Shown: positions 33,672 through 42,544, counted from the first letter of the stretch. The stretch: 64,000 nucleotides of DNA from Cryptosporangium phraense (GCF_006912135.1 NZ_VIRS01000016.1:142685-206684), one strand, 5' to 3'. Translations and numbers: made by a program. The notes: a model not told the origin generated them from the letters alone.

Positions 33672-34676
33672 TCAGGCGCGCTTCCGGCGGCGGGTGAAGA
33701 CCACCATGCCGACGCCGAGTCCGAGCACCAGAACCGCGCCGGCGATCAGGCCGCCGAGGCTCGCACCGGTGACCGGCAGGCTGCCTTCCTCGCTCTCGCT
33801 GTTCGAGGCAGGCGAAACGCTGGGCTGCGCCTCGTCGTCACCAGCGACCGCGCTCTCGCTCGGCGAGGCCTCGTCGCTGGGCTCGGTGCCCTCTTCCTCG
33901 TCGCACTTGTTCAGGTCGAGGCTGGCCGAGTCGAGCTTGTCGCCCTGGGCGATGACCGCGACGGCGATCTTCGAGACGTCGAAGTCCTCGTCGTCCGCCT
34001 TGGCGAGCGCCTTGAAGTCGTCCTCGTTCTTGAGGTCGTCCGGCAGCGTCAGGGTCTTGCCCGGGTTGACGGCGAAGTCCTGGGCCAGCGGCTTGTCGTC
34101 GTCGAACTTGACCAGGACGGTGAACCGGGCGCGCCGGTCGGTGTCGTTGGTCAGGTCGATCGAGAAGACGTCGCAGCTCAACGTGATGTCGGCGGAGAGA
34201 GTGTCCTCTTCGTCGGCCGAGGGCGACTGGCTGGGCTCGGGCTCGTCACAGGACTTGCCGGGCAGCGGAACGTCGGCGGTCGCGTCCTTCTCGATGACCT
34301 TGTCGCCGTCTTTCCACGTGCCGTGGACCTCGAGCCGGGCCACGTTCTTGCCCATGGCGTCCTTGATGCCGGTGCTGCCCTTCGGCAGGACCTGCTTGCC
34401 GGTGATCGACTTGCCGGCCTCGATCTCGTCGGCGATGCGGACGTGGCTCTTCTCGGGCTGAGCCTTGACCTCGATGGCCTCATCGAGGTGCGGGTCCTGG
34501 TTGGTCACCGTCCATTCGACGACGTACCGCCCGTCGACGCACTCGGCGGTGCCCTTCACGGCGTTGGTGGTCGCACTTGCCGGTTCGGCGAGCGCTACCG
34601 CCCCGAGGGTCACCAGTCCGGTCACCATCGTTGCGGCAAGGCCGCGGCGGAGAACACCGCGTAAGCCTCGGGCCAT
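33672..34676 (-). CDS. LPXTG-anchored surface protein with Ala/Asp/Glu-rich domain
   Basis: A signal peptide (LAATMVTGLVTLGAVALAEPASA) and a C-terminal sortase signal are both complete: LPVTG, hydrophobic span (GGLIAGAVLVLGLGVGMVV) and basic tail (RRRKRA). The exported domain has paired Cys residues (AECVDG ... KSCDEPE; SCDVFS ... NKCDEEE) and two similar beta-rich segments, separated by acidic Ser/Pro linkers. Start ATG 34676 has a GGAAG at about 8 nt; alternatives at 34691 and upstream are open. Probably attached to peptidoglycan by a sortase encoded elsewhere. Its place between prfB and ftsE is unusual. Confidence 0.85.
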   Translation of the reverse strand: MARGLRGVLRRGLAATMVTGLVTLGAVALAEPASATTNAVKGTAECVDGRYVVEWTVTNQDPHLDEAIEVKAQPEKSHVRIADEIEAGKSITGKQVLPKGSTGIKDAMGKNVARLEVHGTWKDGDKVIEKDATADVPLPGKSCDEPEPSQSPSADEEDTLSADITLSCDVFSIDLTNDTDRRARFTVLVKFDDDKPLAQDFAVNPGKTLTLPDDLKNEDDFKALAKADDEDFDVSKIAVAVIAQGDKLDSASLDLNKCDEEEGTEPSDEASPSESAVAGDDEAQPSVSPASNSESEEGSLPVTGASLGGLIAGAVLVLGLGVGMVVFTRRRKRA

Positions 34677-34975
34677 CTCAAGCACTTCCATTCCCTCGGT
34701 GGACATCGAAAAGAACATCTGGGAACGACAAAGGACACGCCGCTGCGAATAACGGTGTGCCCCCTAGTGGCGGCGATTCCCGGCAATTACGTGGAGCCGG
34801 TTTCGCTGCCGGTGCCAGACCATACGTTGCCACGGAGATGTCACGCCACAGCTCTGGCAATGTTGTGAGAGAGATTTAAGAGGCGGGCGTTCTCAACCGT
34901 GAAGGTGGATCGGGCAACCAATTGCGGTTGAGCTTTCAACCCTGACGCTGGGACGGCGACCCTGAGTAAGCAGAA

Positions 34976-34998
34976 CGCCCTCCGGATTCCGGAGGGCG
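34976..34998 (-). terminator. Terminator of prfB
   Basis: A 10-bp stem (CGCCCTCCGG with its complement) and 3-nt loop lies 7 bp past the prfB stop. The minus strand continues TTCTGCTTAC. Confidence 0.7.
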
Positions 34999-35004
34999 CG
35001 CTGG

Positions 35005-36120
35005 TCAGGACACTGCGACGTCTTGTTGCTTGCGCCAGCGGATGCCGGCCTCGATGAAGCCGTCGATGTCGCCGTCGAACACGGCCTGGGGGTTTCCGGC
35101 CTCGAACTGGGTGCGCAGATCCTTCACCATTTGGTACGGGTGAACCACGTAGGAGCGCATCTGGTTGCCCCAGGAGTTGCCACCGTCGCCGCGCAGGGCG
35201 TCCATCTCGGCCTTCTGCTCTTGACGACGGCGCTCCAGCAGGCGCGCCTGCAGGACCCGCATCGCGGCGGCCCGGTTCTGGATCTGCGACTTCTCGTTCT
35301 GGCAGGACACGACGATGCCGGTCGGGATGTGCGTGATGCGCACCGCCGAGTCGGTCGTGTTGACGCTCTGACCGCCGGGACCGGACGAGCGGAAGACGTC
35401 GATACGCAGGTCGTTCTCGGGGATGTCGACGTGGTCGGTCGTCTCGACGACCGGCAGGACCTCGACGCCGGCGAACGACGTCTGGCGACGGCCCTGGTTG
35501 TCGTACGGGCTGATCCGGACGAGGCGGTGGGTGCCCTGCTCGACCGAGAGCGTGCCGTAGGCGTAGGGCGCCCGCACAGTGAACGTCGCCGACTTGATGC
35601 CGGCTTCCTCGGCGTAGGAGGTGTCGTAGACCTCGGTACCGTAGTGGTGCCGCTCGGCCCAGCGCAGGTACATGCGGAGCAGCATCTCGGCGAAGTCGGC
35701 CGCGTCGACGCCACCGGCCTCGGCGCGGATCGTGATCAGCGCCTCGCGGGGGTCGTACTCACCGGAGAGGAGCGTGCGGACCTCGAGCTCCTCGATCGTG
35801 GCGCGCAGGCTCGTGAGCTCGGTGGCGACCTCCTGCACCGAGCCCGGGTCGTCCTCGGCCTCGGCCAGCTCGAGCAGGACGCCGGCGTCGTCGAGCCGGC
35901 TGCGCAGGCCGTCGATCTTGTTCAGTTCGCCCTGGACGAAGCTCAGCCGGGACGTGACCTGCTGGGCGCGGTCTTGATCGTCCCAGAGGTCGGGCGCCGC
36001 GGCCGCCTCGTTCAGCTCGGCCAGCTCGTTGCGGAGCTTGTCGAGGTCGAGCACGCTCTCGACTGAGGTCAGGGTCGTGTCGAGAGCCTTGAGCTCTTCA
36101 TGAAGGTCGAGGGCAGCCAC
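35005..36120 (-). CDS. prfB: Peptide chain release factor 2
   Basis: 371 residues. The GGQ loop ([17 protein letters not shown]) that triggers peptidyl-tRNA hydrolysis and the RF2-type anticodon-like region ([17 protein letters not shown]) are clear. The tripeptide that reads UGA/UAA is normally SPF; here it is Ser204-Pro205-Tyr206. The frame is continuous, without the in-frame UGA and programmed frameshift that regulate E. coli prfB. GTG start, with a TAGGCT box 8 nt upstream. This gene neighbours ftsE in many actinobacteria. Confidence 0.96.
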   Translation of the reverse strand: MAALDLHEELKALDTTLTSVESVLDLDKLRNELAELNEAAAAPDLWDDQDRAQQVTSRLSFVQGELNKIDGLRSRLDDAGVLLELAEAEDDPGSVQEVATELTSLRATIEELEVRTLLSGEYDPREALITIRAEAGGVDAADFAEMLLRMYLRWAERHHYGTEVYDTSYAEEAGIKSATFTVRAPYAYGTLSVEQGTHRLVRISPYDNQGRRQTSFAGVEVLPVVETTDHVDIPENDLRIDVFRSSGPGGQSVNTTDSAVRITHIPTGIVVSCQNEKSQIQNRAAAMRVLQARLLERRRQEQKAEMDALRGDGGNSWGNQMRSYVVHPYQMVKDLRTQFEAGNPQAVFDGDIDGFIEAGIRWRKQQDVAVS

Positions 36121-36169
36121 AGCAACCCAGCCTACGCGGTCGGGCCGCTTGTTCGCTTACCACCGTGCT

Positions 36170-36263
36170 CAGCGACCCGTCGTTCCCGGCCGTGCGGAGC
36201 TCCCCTGGGGGCCCAGCCAGCTGATGCAGCGACCCGTCGCTCCCGGCCGTACGGAGCTCCCCT
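36170..36263. repeat. Direct repeat of about 37 bp
   Basis: Two copies (36170-36206 and 36227-36263) differ at two positions (starting CAGCGACCCGTCG and containing GCGGAGCTCCCCT or TACGGAGCTCCCCT), separated by 20 bp. They lie between PadR and prfB. Confidence 0.7.
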
Positions 36264-36307
36264 CCCGGCAGCTGCGCGCGGTCGGGAACGACCGGTCGCC
36301 TTGATCG

Positions 36308-36844
36308 TCAGCTGCTGGACGACAGCCCGGGGGCGCTGTCCAGCCACTTCAGGATCGAACGCTGGTACGAGATCGCGAACTCCAGGGTCGCCACCTGGAA
36401 CGAGTCGTCCCGCTTCTTCACCTCTTTGAGCTCCTCCCGGAGCTCGGCGAGCCGGGCGTTGTGCTCCTCCCGCCGCTCCGCGTACAGCTCCTGGAGCTGC
36501 TGCGGCTTGTGCAGAGACCCGAAAGCGGCCCGCAGCATCAACGGGTTGCGCAACTGGTCGCGCCCCGCCTCCTCGCTCAGCCACTTCGCGAACACCCGCT
36601 TGCCGGATGCGGTGATCGCATAGGGCTGGGAGGAGCGGGGGCCGGGTCTTCCTAGCCGAACGAACCCCTTCTCGGCCAGGACCGGCAACTCGCGGTATAC
36701 CTGGCTCCGAGTAGTGGTCCAGAACGGACCCAATCTGTTCTCCGCAGTGGCCATGAGCTGGCCACCTGTCATCGGACCTTCGTGCAGCAGCCCAAGAAGT
36801 GCGGCTGCCGTCGCATTGAGACCTTTCTCCGCCATGTTAGCCAC
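36308..36844 (-). CDS. PadR-family transcriptional regulator
   Basis: N-terminal winged helix (AAALLGLLHEGPMTGGQLMA, TRSQVYRELPVLAEKGFVRL, QPYAITASGKRVFAKWLSEE) followed by a Vir_C2/coiled-coil dimerisation domain (LQELYAERREEHNARLAELR). 178 residues, normal for the PadR-s1 class. It may repress an efflux or secretion gene; the nearest is the Tad-type cluster divergent in function but on the same strand. ATG 36844 or 36835 is the start. Confidence 0.9.
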   Translation of the reverse strand: MANMAEKGLNATAAALLGLLHEGPMTGGQLMATAENRLGPFWTTTRSQVYRELPVLAEKGFVRLGRPGPRSSQPYAITASGKRVFAKWLSEEAGRDQLRNPLMLRAAFGSLHKPQQLQELYAERREEHNARLAELREELKEVKKRDDSFQVATLEFAISYQRSILKWLDSAPGLSSSS

Positions 36845-36991
36845 GGTGACACGATTCGGGCGGTCGCGCCATACGCCACGCCTTCCAAAGTGGAACCCAT
36901 CACAAGTCGGACAGTTCCCTGGTCAAGGGGGCGCTACCTTCCCCCGGGCGAGCAAGTCGACGATCGTCGACAAGCTCCGGTCACGGTCCGA

Positions 36992-37411
36992 TCAGGTCTT
37001 CCAGACTACTCGCGCAGAGCTGGTAGCCACCCTCTCGATTCCCTTCGGTCGACCGAACAGCCGTCCGAACGGGAGAGGCGCCATACGCGTACAGATCAGT
37101 ATTATCTGATCATTTTGCACGCTCAGCGCGACGTCAACCTCCTCTTTTTGTATACCTTCTAGGTAGCGTCGCAGCTCAGGGGCTGCTTCCTCGTATGTGA
37201 CGGACGCGTGATCGGACGGTTCCGTACCGCTTATGTACGCTGCTGCGTCGCTTGTGCCGCCTGCCGTCGCCAGCGCGGCAGCGTCGCACCAGGACTGAAG
37301 GTCCCGCTGGGCCAGGAATGCACTGGATGCAGTCGCGACACCGGCGATCAGGAGCAGCGCCACCGCGACACACAGGAGGATCACCAGCTGCAGGCTGCCG
37401 CGGTCTTTCAC
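36992..37411 (-). CDS. TadG/Rv3660-type pseudopilus helicase-neighbour protein (exported, pilus-locus)
   Basis: The GTG at 37411 overlaps the stop of the upstream gene by 4 bp (GTGA). The product begins DRGSLQLVILLCVAVALLLI, a type-III-signal-like membrane helix, followed by DLQSWCDAAALATA, the pattern of TadG-like putative pilus-assembly proteins (DRG..xx...D.AALA.A). About 85 extracytoplasmic residues follow. It is probably a minor pseudopilin or membrane anchor of the Tad apparatus. It is the last gene of the 36992-39117 unit. Confidence 0.7.
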   Translation of the reverse strand: MKDRGSLQLVILLCVAVALLLIAGVATASSAFLAQRDLQSWCDAAALATAGGTSDAAAYISGTEPSDHASVTYEEAAPELRRYLEGIQKEEVDVALSVQNDQIILICTRMAPLPFGRLFGRPKGIERVATSSARVVWKT

Positions 37412-38526
37412 GCCGTACCCGCGATTCGCACGACGAACCGGGCCTCGACCACGTTCCGCCCGGCGTCGAACATCGTCGGCACGCCCGGCAGGCGGTAGGT
37501 GCGGCGGACGCACAGCTCGAAACGGGACCCGGGGTCCAGCGGCGGGTTAACCGTCGAGTCCACGGTGAGGGTCGGGCCCGTGCAGCCGTGTCCGATCGGA
37601 CCCCAGTGGAGCTCGGCCGGCCCGGTCAGGCCCTGGTCCTCGAGCGCGAGGCGGACGGCGTAGGTCGCTCGCTCGGCGGCGGTCGAGGGGTCGTCCGCGC
37701 TCACGTAGGCGCGCCCGGCGTCGCGGGCCGCCTCCGTGACCGCGAAGGCGTTCCGCTGCACCTCGAAGACGGCGATCACGACGTACAGGAGCGGGACGAG
37801 GAGCAGCACGCCGCCGAACACGAACTCGACGACCGCCGACCCCCGCTCCCCCCGCCTCACCCACCGCCCGGCCGCCCCGCGCCACACCTCCCCGCGCCGG
37901 AGCTCCCTGCGCTGGATCTCCCCGAACTCGGCCTCCGGCGGCCAACCCATGCCGTGCGAGACCCCACCACACGGGTTCCTACCGCGCAGGGCCCCTTCGG
38001 GTGGACCCGCACCGCGGGGACCCACCGAGCGCGGGACCACTCCGCGCGAGGCGCCGCCGCGCAGGAGCGGCCTTGGCGAGACCGCGCCCTCCCGGGCCCC
38101 GGCGTGGGCCGCCCCGTCGCCTACTGACGGCACGGTCGAACCCGCGGCCCTCCGAACCGCGCCCCTCCGAACCGCACTTCGCAGGGCCCAACGCACCGCC
38201 GCCGCGCGTACGGCTGCCGCCCGAAGGACCACCGCGCACCGCCCCGCACCCTTCGCAACGACGGCGCGGCCGGAGGCCACACGTGCAGCAGCCACCGCAC
38301 AGCCGACCACTGCGGGAGGCATCCCACCGCACGGCACGTCGGCGCGGCGAGCCGCCTCACGCACGGCCGCCACCCCCACGGCCGCCACACCGAACACGAC
38401 CCCGCACAGCACCGCGGCCCTCGCAACCGCGGCCCACAGCGCCGTTGCAGCGCAGAGGGCTCCAGCGCGGAAGCCACCGCCCCCACCGCTCAGAACGACC
38501 CTCCGCCCCACGATGGCGCGCCTCAC
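37408..38526 (-). CDS. TadE-family pseudopilin-like protein with long low-complexity extension
   Basis: Only residues from about 225 onward look like TadE: RGSAVVEFVFGGVLLLVPLL with the conserved Glu in the membrane helix, then a beta-rich exported domain with a Cys pair (HGCTGPT ... ELCVRRTY). The first 220 residues are Ala/Arg/Gly/Val-rich low complexity with no fold. A GTG at 38526 overlapping the previous stop (GTGA) supports translation from the far start. An internal ATG at 37951 would give a normal-sized TadE. Both readings are possible. Confidence 0.65.
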   Translation of the reverse strand: MRRAIVGRRVVLSGGGGGFRAGALCAATALWAAVARAAVLCGVVFGVAAVGVAAVREAARRADVPCGGMPPAVVGCAVAAARVASGRAVVAKGAGRCAVVLRAAAVRAAAVRWALRSAVRRGAVRRAAGSTVPSVGDGAAHAGAREGAVSPRPLLRGGASRGVVPRSVGPRGAGPPEGALRGRNPCGGVSHGMGWPPEAEFGEIQRRELRRGEVWRGAAGRWVRRGERGSAVVEFVFGGVLLLVPLLYVVIAVFEVQRNAFAVTEAARDAGRAYVSADDPSTAAERATYAVRLALEDQGLTGPAELHWGPIGHGCTGPTLTVDSTVNPPLDPGSRFELCVRRTYRLPGVPTMFDAGRNVVEARFVVRIAGTA

Positions 38527-38918
38527 GACGGATCACCTTCCTCCACCGCCCGCGCCGTCACATGGACCGGCAACACCTCACCGAGCGGCGCGAAGAACGC
38601 CGGCAACGCACCCACGCAGTCGATGCGCGCCAAGCGCAACCCGTTCCCGGCCACCTCCTCCGACCCCGTACACACGAGATGCTCCGCCACCTCGCGGCCC
38701 GCCCCGCGACGCAGGAGATCGTGCGCCCGCGCGGCCCCCGCGTCCGGATCCACGTCCGCATTGGCGGCAAAACGCGCGCCCTCGGCGGCGCTCGCCGCCG
38801 CGATCGTGCGGACGTACAGGTAGACGGCGACCTGCAGGACGCCCAGCAGCAATCCGAGCAGCACCACCGTGACCAGCGCGAACTCCACGACCGCGGAACC
38901 GCGGTCGCCGTGGCGCAC
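38523..38918 (-). CDS. TadE-like pseudopilin
   Basis: 131 residues with the TadE signature at the N-terminus (GDRGSAVVEFALVTVVLLGL) containing the conserved Glu, a single membrane helix continuing to LQVAVYLYVRTIAAASAAEG, and a small exported domain with two Cys (LVCTGSEEV ... RIDCVGA). It probably is processed at the Gly before the Glu and assembles in the Flp/Tad machine. Overlaps the next gene by 4 bp. Confidence 0.85.
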   Translation of the reverse strand: MRHGDRGSAVVEFALVTVVLLGLLLGVLQVAVYLYVRTIAAASAAEGARFAANADVDPDAGAARAHDLLRRGAGREVAEHLVCTGSEEVAGNGLRLARIDCVGALPAFFAPLGEVLPVHVTARAVEEGDPS

Positions 38919-38922
38919 CGGG

Positions 38923-39117
38923 TCACCGACCGGTGTCCGAGACCACCTGATCCAGCGCGGTCTGCACCGCGGTGACGATCGCGTCGCGGAACACCGCGAA
39001 CACGGCCGCGACCAGCCCCGCGGTCATGACCGTGACCATCACCCAACCGGGGACGTCACCACGGTCACCCCGCAGTGCCCGCACGCGGCAGAACAGCCAG
39101 AACAGAGGAGGCAGCAC
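38923..39117 (-). CDS. Flp-pilin-like small membrane protein
   Basis: 64 residues with one helix (PGWVMVTVMTAGLVAAVFAV) after a basic lead and an amphipathic tail, in the position that Flp pilin genes take in Tad clusters. The G-x4-E-Y prepilin motif is not clear, so the assignment rests on size, topology and position. It starts the tadE unit (5-bp gap to the next gene). Confidence 0.55.
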   Translation of the reverse strand: MLPPLFWLFCRVRALRGDRGDVPGWVMVTVMTAGLVAAVFAVFRDAIVTAVQTALDQVVSDTGR

Positions 39118-39219
39118 GGGACGCCCTCCGAGCGCTCGACGCGAGTTCCCATGGCCCCGAAACAGAGGGTAGGGATCACATCGACGCTGCGCGAGGGCTT
39201 CCCGAAAGGCTGTGGAGAA

Positions 39220-39603
39220 CTACGCGAGCTCGGCCGGGCGGGCCACGTCGTTCTCGTCCAGGATCGCCCGCAGCGCGTCGGCCAGCTCGGCCGGGGAGAT
39301 CTCGTCCTCGGGCGTCGTGGGGCGGTCGGAGTAGCGGAAGCTCCGCTCCCAGCCGTGGCGCCCGTCGGCGAAGACGAGCACGCCGTCGTCGTCGCCCTCG
39401 ACCTTCGTCTCCCAGTAGCGGTCCTGCTGCTGACCGGTCAGCTCGCGCATGAACGACCCGAACTTCCGGGACGTCCCCGGGTTGTCGGCCTCCCCCATCG
39501 CGGCGAGGAACGCGTCGACCAGGCGAGCCCGCTCCGCGCGCTCGGCCTCGAAGCCGGGGTCCGACTCGGCGAACCCGTGCTCTTCCCTGCGGACGTCGAC
39601 CAT
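39220..39603 (-). CDS. Hypothetical protein, 127 aa
   Basis: Soluble, acidic product. A helical first half (AERARLVDAFLAAMGEADNP) is followed by a segment with Trp/Tyr/Phe residues (RYWETKVEGDDDGVLVFADG, HGWERSFRYSDRPTTPEDEI) and a C-terminal helix. No family recognised. Same strand as the tad genes, but with gaps of about 100 bp on both sides. Confidence 0.65.
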   Translation of the reverse strand: MVDVRREEHGFAESDPGFEAERAERARLVDAFLAAMGEADNPGTSRKFGSFMRELTGQQQDRYWETKVEGDDDGVLVFADGRHGWERSFRYSDRPTTPEDEISPAELADALRAILDENDVARPAELA

Positions 39604-39688
39604 GGAACCGGCCTCCTTCTCGTCGTCGCTGGTCTCGTGCCCGGCAGCGCGCCCTCCAAACCTCAGGCGGACGAACGTCGCAAAAAGC

Positions 39689-40054
39689 CTAAAGCTGATG
39701 AATAGCCCTAGCCAAAATCAGGCCGATCGCGGCCGCTCCGAAGCCGGCGAGCACCGTCGCACCGGCGTACGCGACCGCGAGGAACCGCAACCTCTGCTGG
39801 GTGAGCCGCAGAACCTCGAAGCTGAACGTCGAGTACGTCGTCAGCGCACCGCAGAAACCGGTGCCGACCAGCGCGGCCACCGCCGTCGAGGCGGGCCAGG
39901 CGGCCACGAACCCCAGGATCAGCGACCCGGTGACGTTGACCCCGAACGTCCCCCACGGGTACCCCGGCCCGACGATCGCCTGCACGGCCCGGTCGGTGAG
40001 GTACCGCAACGGCGCCCCGACCGCCGCACCCAGGGCCACCAGCAGCACGGTCAC
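39689..40054 (-). CDS. crcB: Fluoride channel FluC/CrcB subunit
   Basis: 121 residues with four membrane helices. Family marks are GAAVGAPLRYLTDRAV, PWGTFGVNVTGSLILGFVAA (the GT..vN..G line) and GTGFCGALTTYSTFSFEVLR, containing the conserved TTYSTF Phe/Ser path. FluC channels export fluoride as dual-topology or heteromeric dimers. The GTG start overlaps the upstream paralogue's stop (GTGA), so the two are coupled. Confidence 0.93.
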   Translation of the reverse strand: MTVLLVALGAAVGAPLRYLTDRAVQAIVGPGYPWGTFGVNVTGSLILGFVAAWPASTAVAALVGTGFCGALTTYSTFSFEVLRLTQQRLRFLAVAYAGATVLAGFGAAAIGLILARAIHQL

Positions 40055-40494
40055 CGCGAGACCAGCCTCGCGGTCAGCGCGCTCCCGGCCCAGACCGCCA
40101 GCAGCGCTCCGACCAGCGTCACCGCCAGGTACGCGAGCCCGACCGCGGACGCGCCCGCGGTCGCGTTGCGACCCGCGTCGACCACGTAGGTCGAGAACGT
40201 CGTGTACCCGCCGAGGAACCCCACGCCCAGGAACGGCCGCAGCAGCTTCCGCTGCGGATACACCTCGGTCACCACCACCATGAGGACGCCGATGAGAAAG
40301 CATCCCGACACGTTGACGACGAACGTCGACCAGGCGAAGCCGTCCGGGCCGTGGGGCCAGGCGGCCGTGATCCCGTAGCGGGCGAGGGCGCCCAGCACCC
40401 CGCCGGCCGACACCGCGGCCAGCACGGGCCAGAGACGCTCGCGCCGTTGGGCCGGGATCGCCAGGTCGACATCGGCATCGGTTGGTTCGCTCAT
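40051..40494 (-). CDS. crcB: Fluoride channel FluC/CrcB subunit, paralogue
   Basis: 147 residues, the first of the overlapping pair. It has the same core (LGALARYGITAAWP, STFVVNVSGCFLIGVLMVVV, GVGFLGGYTTFSTYVVDAGR) with the TTFSTY path, plus a 25-residue charged N-terminal tail. Two-gene fluC sets usually encode the two inverted halves of a heterodimeric channel. No fluoride-riboswitch-like fold is evident in the 45 bp upstream, which runs straight into tadC. Confidence 0.93.
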   Translation of the reverse strand: MSEPTDADVDLAIPAQRRERLWPVLAAVSAGGVLGALARYGITAAWPHGPDGFAWSTFVVNVSGCFLIGVLMVVVTEVYPQRKLLRPFLGVGFLGGYTTFSTYVVDAGRNATAGASAVGLAYLAVTLVGALLAVWAGSALTARLVSR

Positions 40495-40538
40495 CCGTCC
40501 TCCCCGGCGCACGGTAACGCGAGCCCGGGACGTCGCCG

Positions 40539-41642
40539 CTAACGGGTGAGCATGCTGATCGAGACCAGGCCCGGGTAGAGCGCGAACAGGACCGTGACCG
40601 GCAGGATCAGGAACACGACCGGGACCATCATCGCGATCTCGCGCCGACCGCCCGAGGCCAGGAGCGAGCGTTTCTCGGCTTCGCGGGCGTCGGCGGCCTG
40701 GGCGCGGAGCACCTCGGCCAGCGGGGTTCCGCGCTCGAGGGCGATCACTATGCCGTCGACGAAGCGGGTGAGCGGCTCGGAGGCTGAGCGGGCGGCGAGT
40801 CCTTCGAGGGCGGTGACCAGGCCGGCGCCGGAGCGGCTCTCGTCGAGGGTGCGGGTGAGTTCGCGGCTGAGTTCGCCCTGGCTGACGGTGGTGACTCGGC
40901 GGAGGGCGGCGGCCGGTGCCTCGCCGGCGGTGACGGCCAGGGCGAGGAGTTCGGCTATTACGGGGAGCTCGGTGCGCATGGCATCGGCGCGGCGGCGGAC
41001 CTGGGCGGAGAGCCACCAGTCGCGGGCGAGGATGCCGGTCATTGCGCCGAGGAGAGGGAGTACGGCGAGGGCGGTGAGGTTTCCGGTGGCGGCGGGGACG
41101 ACTATTCCGGCGGCCAGGCCGGTTGCGCCCCAGCGGACCTGTTCGGCGCGGAAGGCGGCTACGGCGTTGGCGTGGTCGAGCGCGTCGCCGAGGGGGCTAG
41201 CCGGGGCGGCTGGGCCCGCGCGGCCGGCGGCGGTCGGGCCGGCGCGGCCAGCGGCCGTCGGGCCGGGGCGGCCGGCGGGGGTGGTCGGGAAGACGCGGGT
41301 GGCCGGGGAGGTCGGAGTGCTGCGGTCGGCGGCGATGAGGCGGCGGCGGATGGACGGGGTGCCGCCCAGGAGGCGGTCGAGGTGCCGGGCCAGCACTTCG
41401 GCGAGGGCTTGGGCCGCGGTTCGGGCGGCCTGGGCCGGCCCTCGGCCGATCAGCCCGGTGGCCTGACCTGGCTCCGACGGGGTGGGGCGGGCGGTGAGGG
41501 AGGCTCGGGTCACGTCGGGGTGACCCAGGTAGGGGGCCAGGCGTTCGTCGAGGCGGGGGCGACGGGCCGGCGGGACTCCCCGGACGATCAGCGCGATGCC
41601 GACCACCAGCGCCAGCCCGAACAGCGCCCCGACCGCGTTCAC
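40539..41642 (-). CDS. tadC: TadC-like type II secretion F-domain protein
   Basis: The GTG at 41642 overlaps the tadB-like stop by 4 bp. The 367-residue product has an N-terminal helix (GALFGLALVVGIALIVRG), an Ala/Pro-rich variable stretch (residues about 115-155), then the T2SSF domain (MRTELPVIAELLALAVTAGE, LERGTPLAEVLRAQAADARE) and terminal helices (MVPVVFLILPVTVLFALYPG). It is an inner-membrane platform protein pairing with the tadB-like product to drive Flp pilus assembly. Confidence 0.88.
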   Translation of the reverse strand: MNAVGALFGLALVVGIALIVRGVPPARRPRLDERLAPYLGHPDVTRASLTARPTPSEPGQATGLIGRGPAQAARTAAQALAEVLARHLDRLLGGTPSIRRRLIAADRSTPTSPATRVFPTTPAGRPGPTAAGRAGPTAAGRAGPAAPASPLGDALDHANAVAAFRAEQVRWGATGLAAGIVVPAATGNLTALAVLPLLGAMTGILARDWWLSAQVRRRADAMRTELPVIAELLALAVTAGEAPAAALRRVTTVSQGELSRELTRTLDESRSGAGLVTALEGLAARSASEPLTRFVDGIVIALERGTPLAEVLRAQAADAREAEKRSLLASGGRREIAMMVPVVFLILPVTVLFALYPGLVSISMLTR

Positions 41643-42544
41643 CCGAGCACCCGCCGTTCCTCGGGCAGGTGCCCGATCCGCAGCATCAGCCGGTACGCGG
41701 CCAGCGTCACCGCGCCTCCGAACGCGAGCAGCAGCCGACCGGAGCCGCTGTCGAAGACGGTCAGCGTCGTGGACTGGGTCGCCAGCAGCACCAGCACGAG
41801 CCATGGCCCGGCGACCGCAAGGCGGGCCGCGTTGACCGTCCAGCCCTGACGGGTCTCGAGTTCGGCGCGGATCCGGGCGTCCTCGCGGAGGAAGCTCGCC
41901 AGCGTGCGGAGCAGTCGGCCCAGGTCGGTGCCCCCGACTTCGCGGGCTACCCGGAGCGCCTCGCAGATCCGGTCGGCGACCGGGTCGGCCAGGTCGTCCT
42001 TGAGGCGGTCGAGGCAGAGTGCGAATTGGCCGGTCGCCCGGTGGTCGGCCGCGAACCGCGCGAAGGCCGGTCGGAGCGGCACCGGCCCGCGCTCGGCGAT
42101 CGCGCTCACGGCCTCGGGCAGCGACATGCCGGCCCGTACGGCCGACGCCAGGTTGTCGACGACGTCGGGCCAGGCGTCGCGGAGCTCGCGGGCCCGGCTC
42201 GTGCGGAGGCGACGCACCAGCGCGGTCGGCCCCAGAAATCCGAACGCCGCGAAGCAGACCGCGATCGAGCTGCTCCCGGAGACGAGCAGCGCCACCGCTC
42301 CCACCGCCGCCGAGGCTCCGACCTGCGCTGCGACCAGCTGCCCGGGGCTCACCCCCGCCAACCCGGCCGCGCCCAGCAACTCACCCCGCCGCCTGCTCCA
42401 CCGACGCAGAGCCCGACGCGGATACCCGCCGAGGCCCCTACTGGCCGCCGCGCCGCGGCCACCCGCGGCACGGCGGCGCGCGGAGCGGCGTCCGCATAGA
42501 AGTAGTAGGCCGCAGGCGAAGGCCAGGCCTAGCGCGGCGCCCAT
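41639..42544 (-). CDS. tadB: TadB-like type II secretion F-domain protein
   Basis: Starts at ATG 42544, overlapping the tadA stop (TGATG). The 301-residue product has N-terminal membrane helices (ALGLAFACGLLLLCGRR and GASAAVGAVALLVSG), the T2SSF domain (LRDAWPDVVDNLASAVRAGM, SLPEAVSAIAERGPVPLRPA, ICEALRVAREVGGTDLGRLL) and C-terminal helices. Together with tadA and tadC-like genes it forms a translationally coupled trio. Confidence 0.88.
   Translation of the reverse strand: MGAALGLAFACGLLLLCGRRSARRRAAGGRGAAASRGLGGYPRRALRRWSRRRGELLGAAGLAGVSPGQLVAAQVGASAAVGAVALLVSGSSSIAVCFAAFGFLGPTALVRRLRTSRARELRDAWPDVVDNLASAVRAGMSLPEAVSAIAERGPVPLRPAFARFAADHRATGQFALCLDRLKDDLADPVADRICEALRVAREVGGTDLGRLLRTLASFLREDARIRAELETRQGWTVNAARLAVAGPWLVLVLLATQSTTLTVFDSGSGRLLLAFGGAVTLAAYRLMLRIGHLPEERRVLG

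Noticed and set aside
35005..36120. Programmed frameshift in prfB as in E. coli
   Set aside because: The frame is continuous from the start codon; no in-frame UGA near codon 26.
37736..38975. Two long plus-strand frames opposite the tadE genes
   Set aside because: They are Arg/Pro/Thr-rich low complexity created by the GC-rich minus-strand genes, with no start context.
40495..40538. Fluoride riboswitch upstream of the fluC pair
   Set aside because: Only 44 bp lie before tadC and no pseudoknot-like fold or conserved crcB-motif bases are visible.
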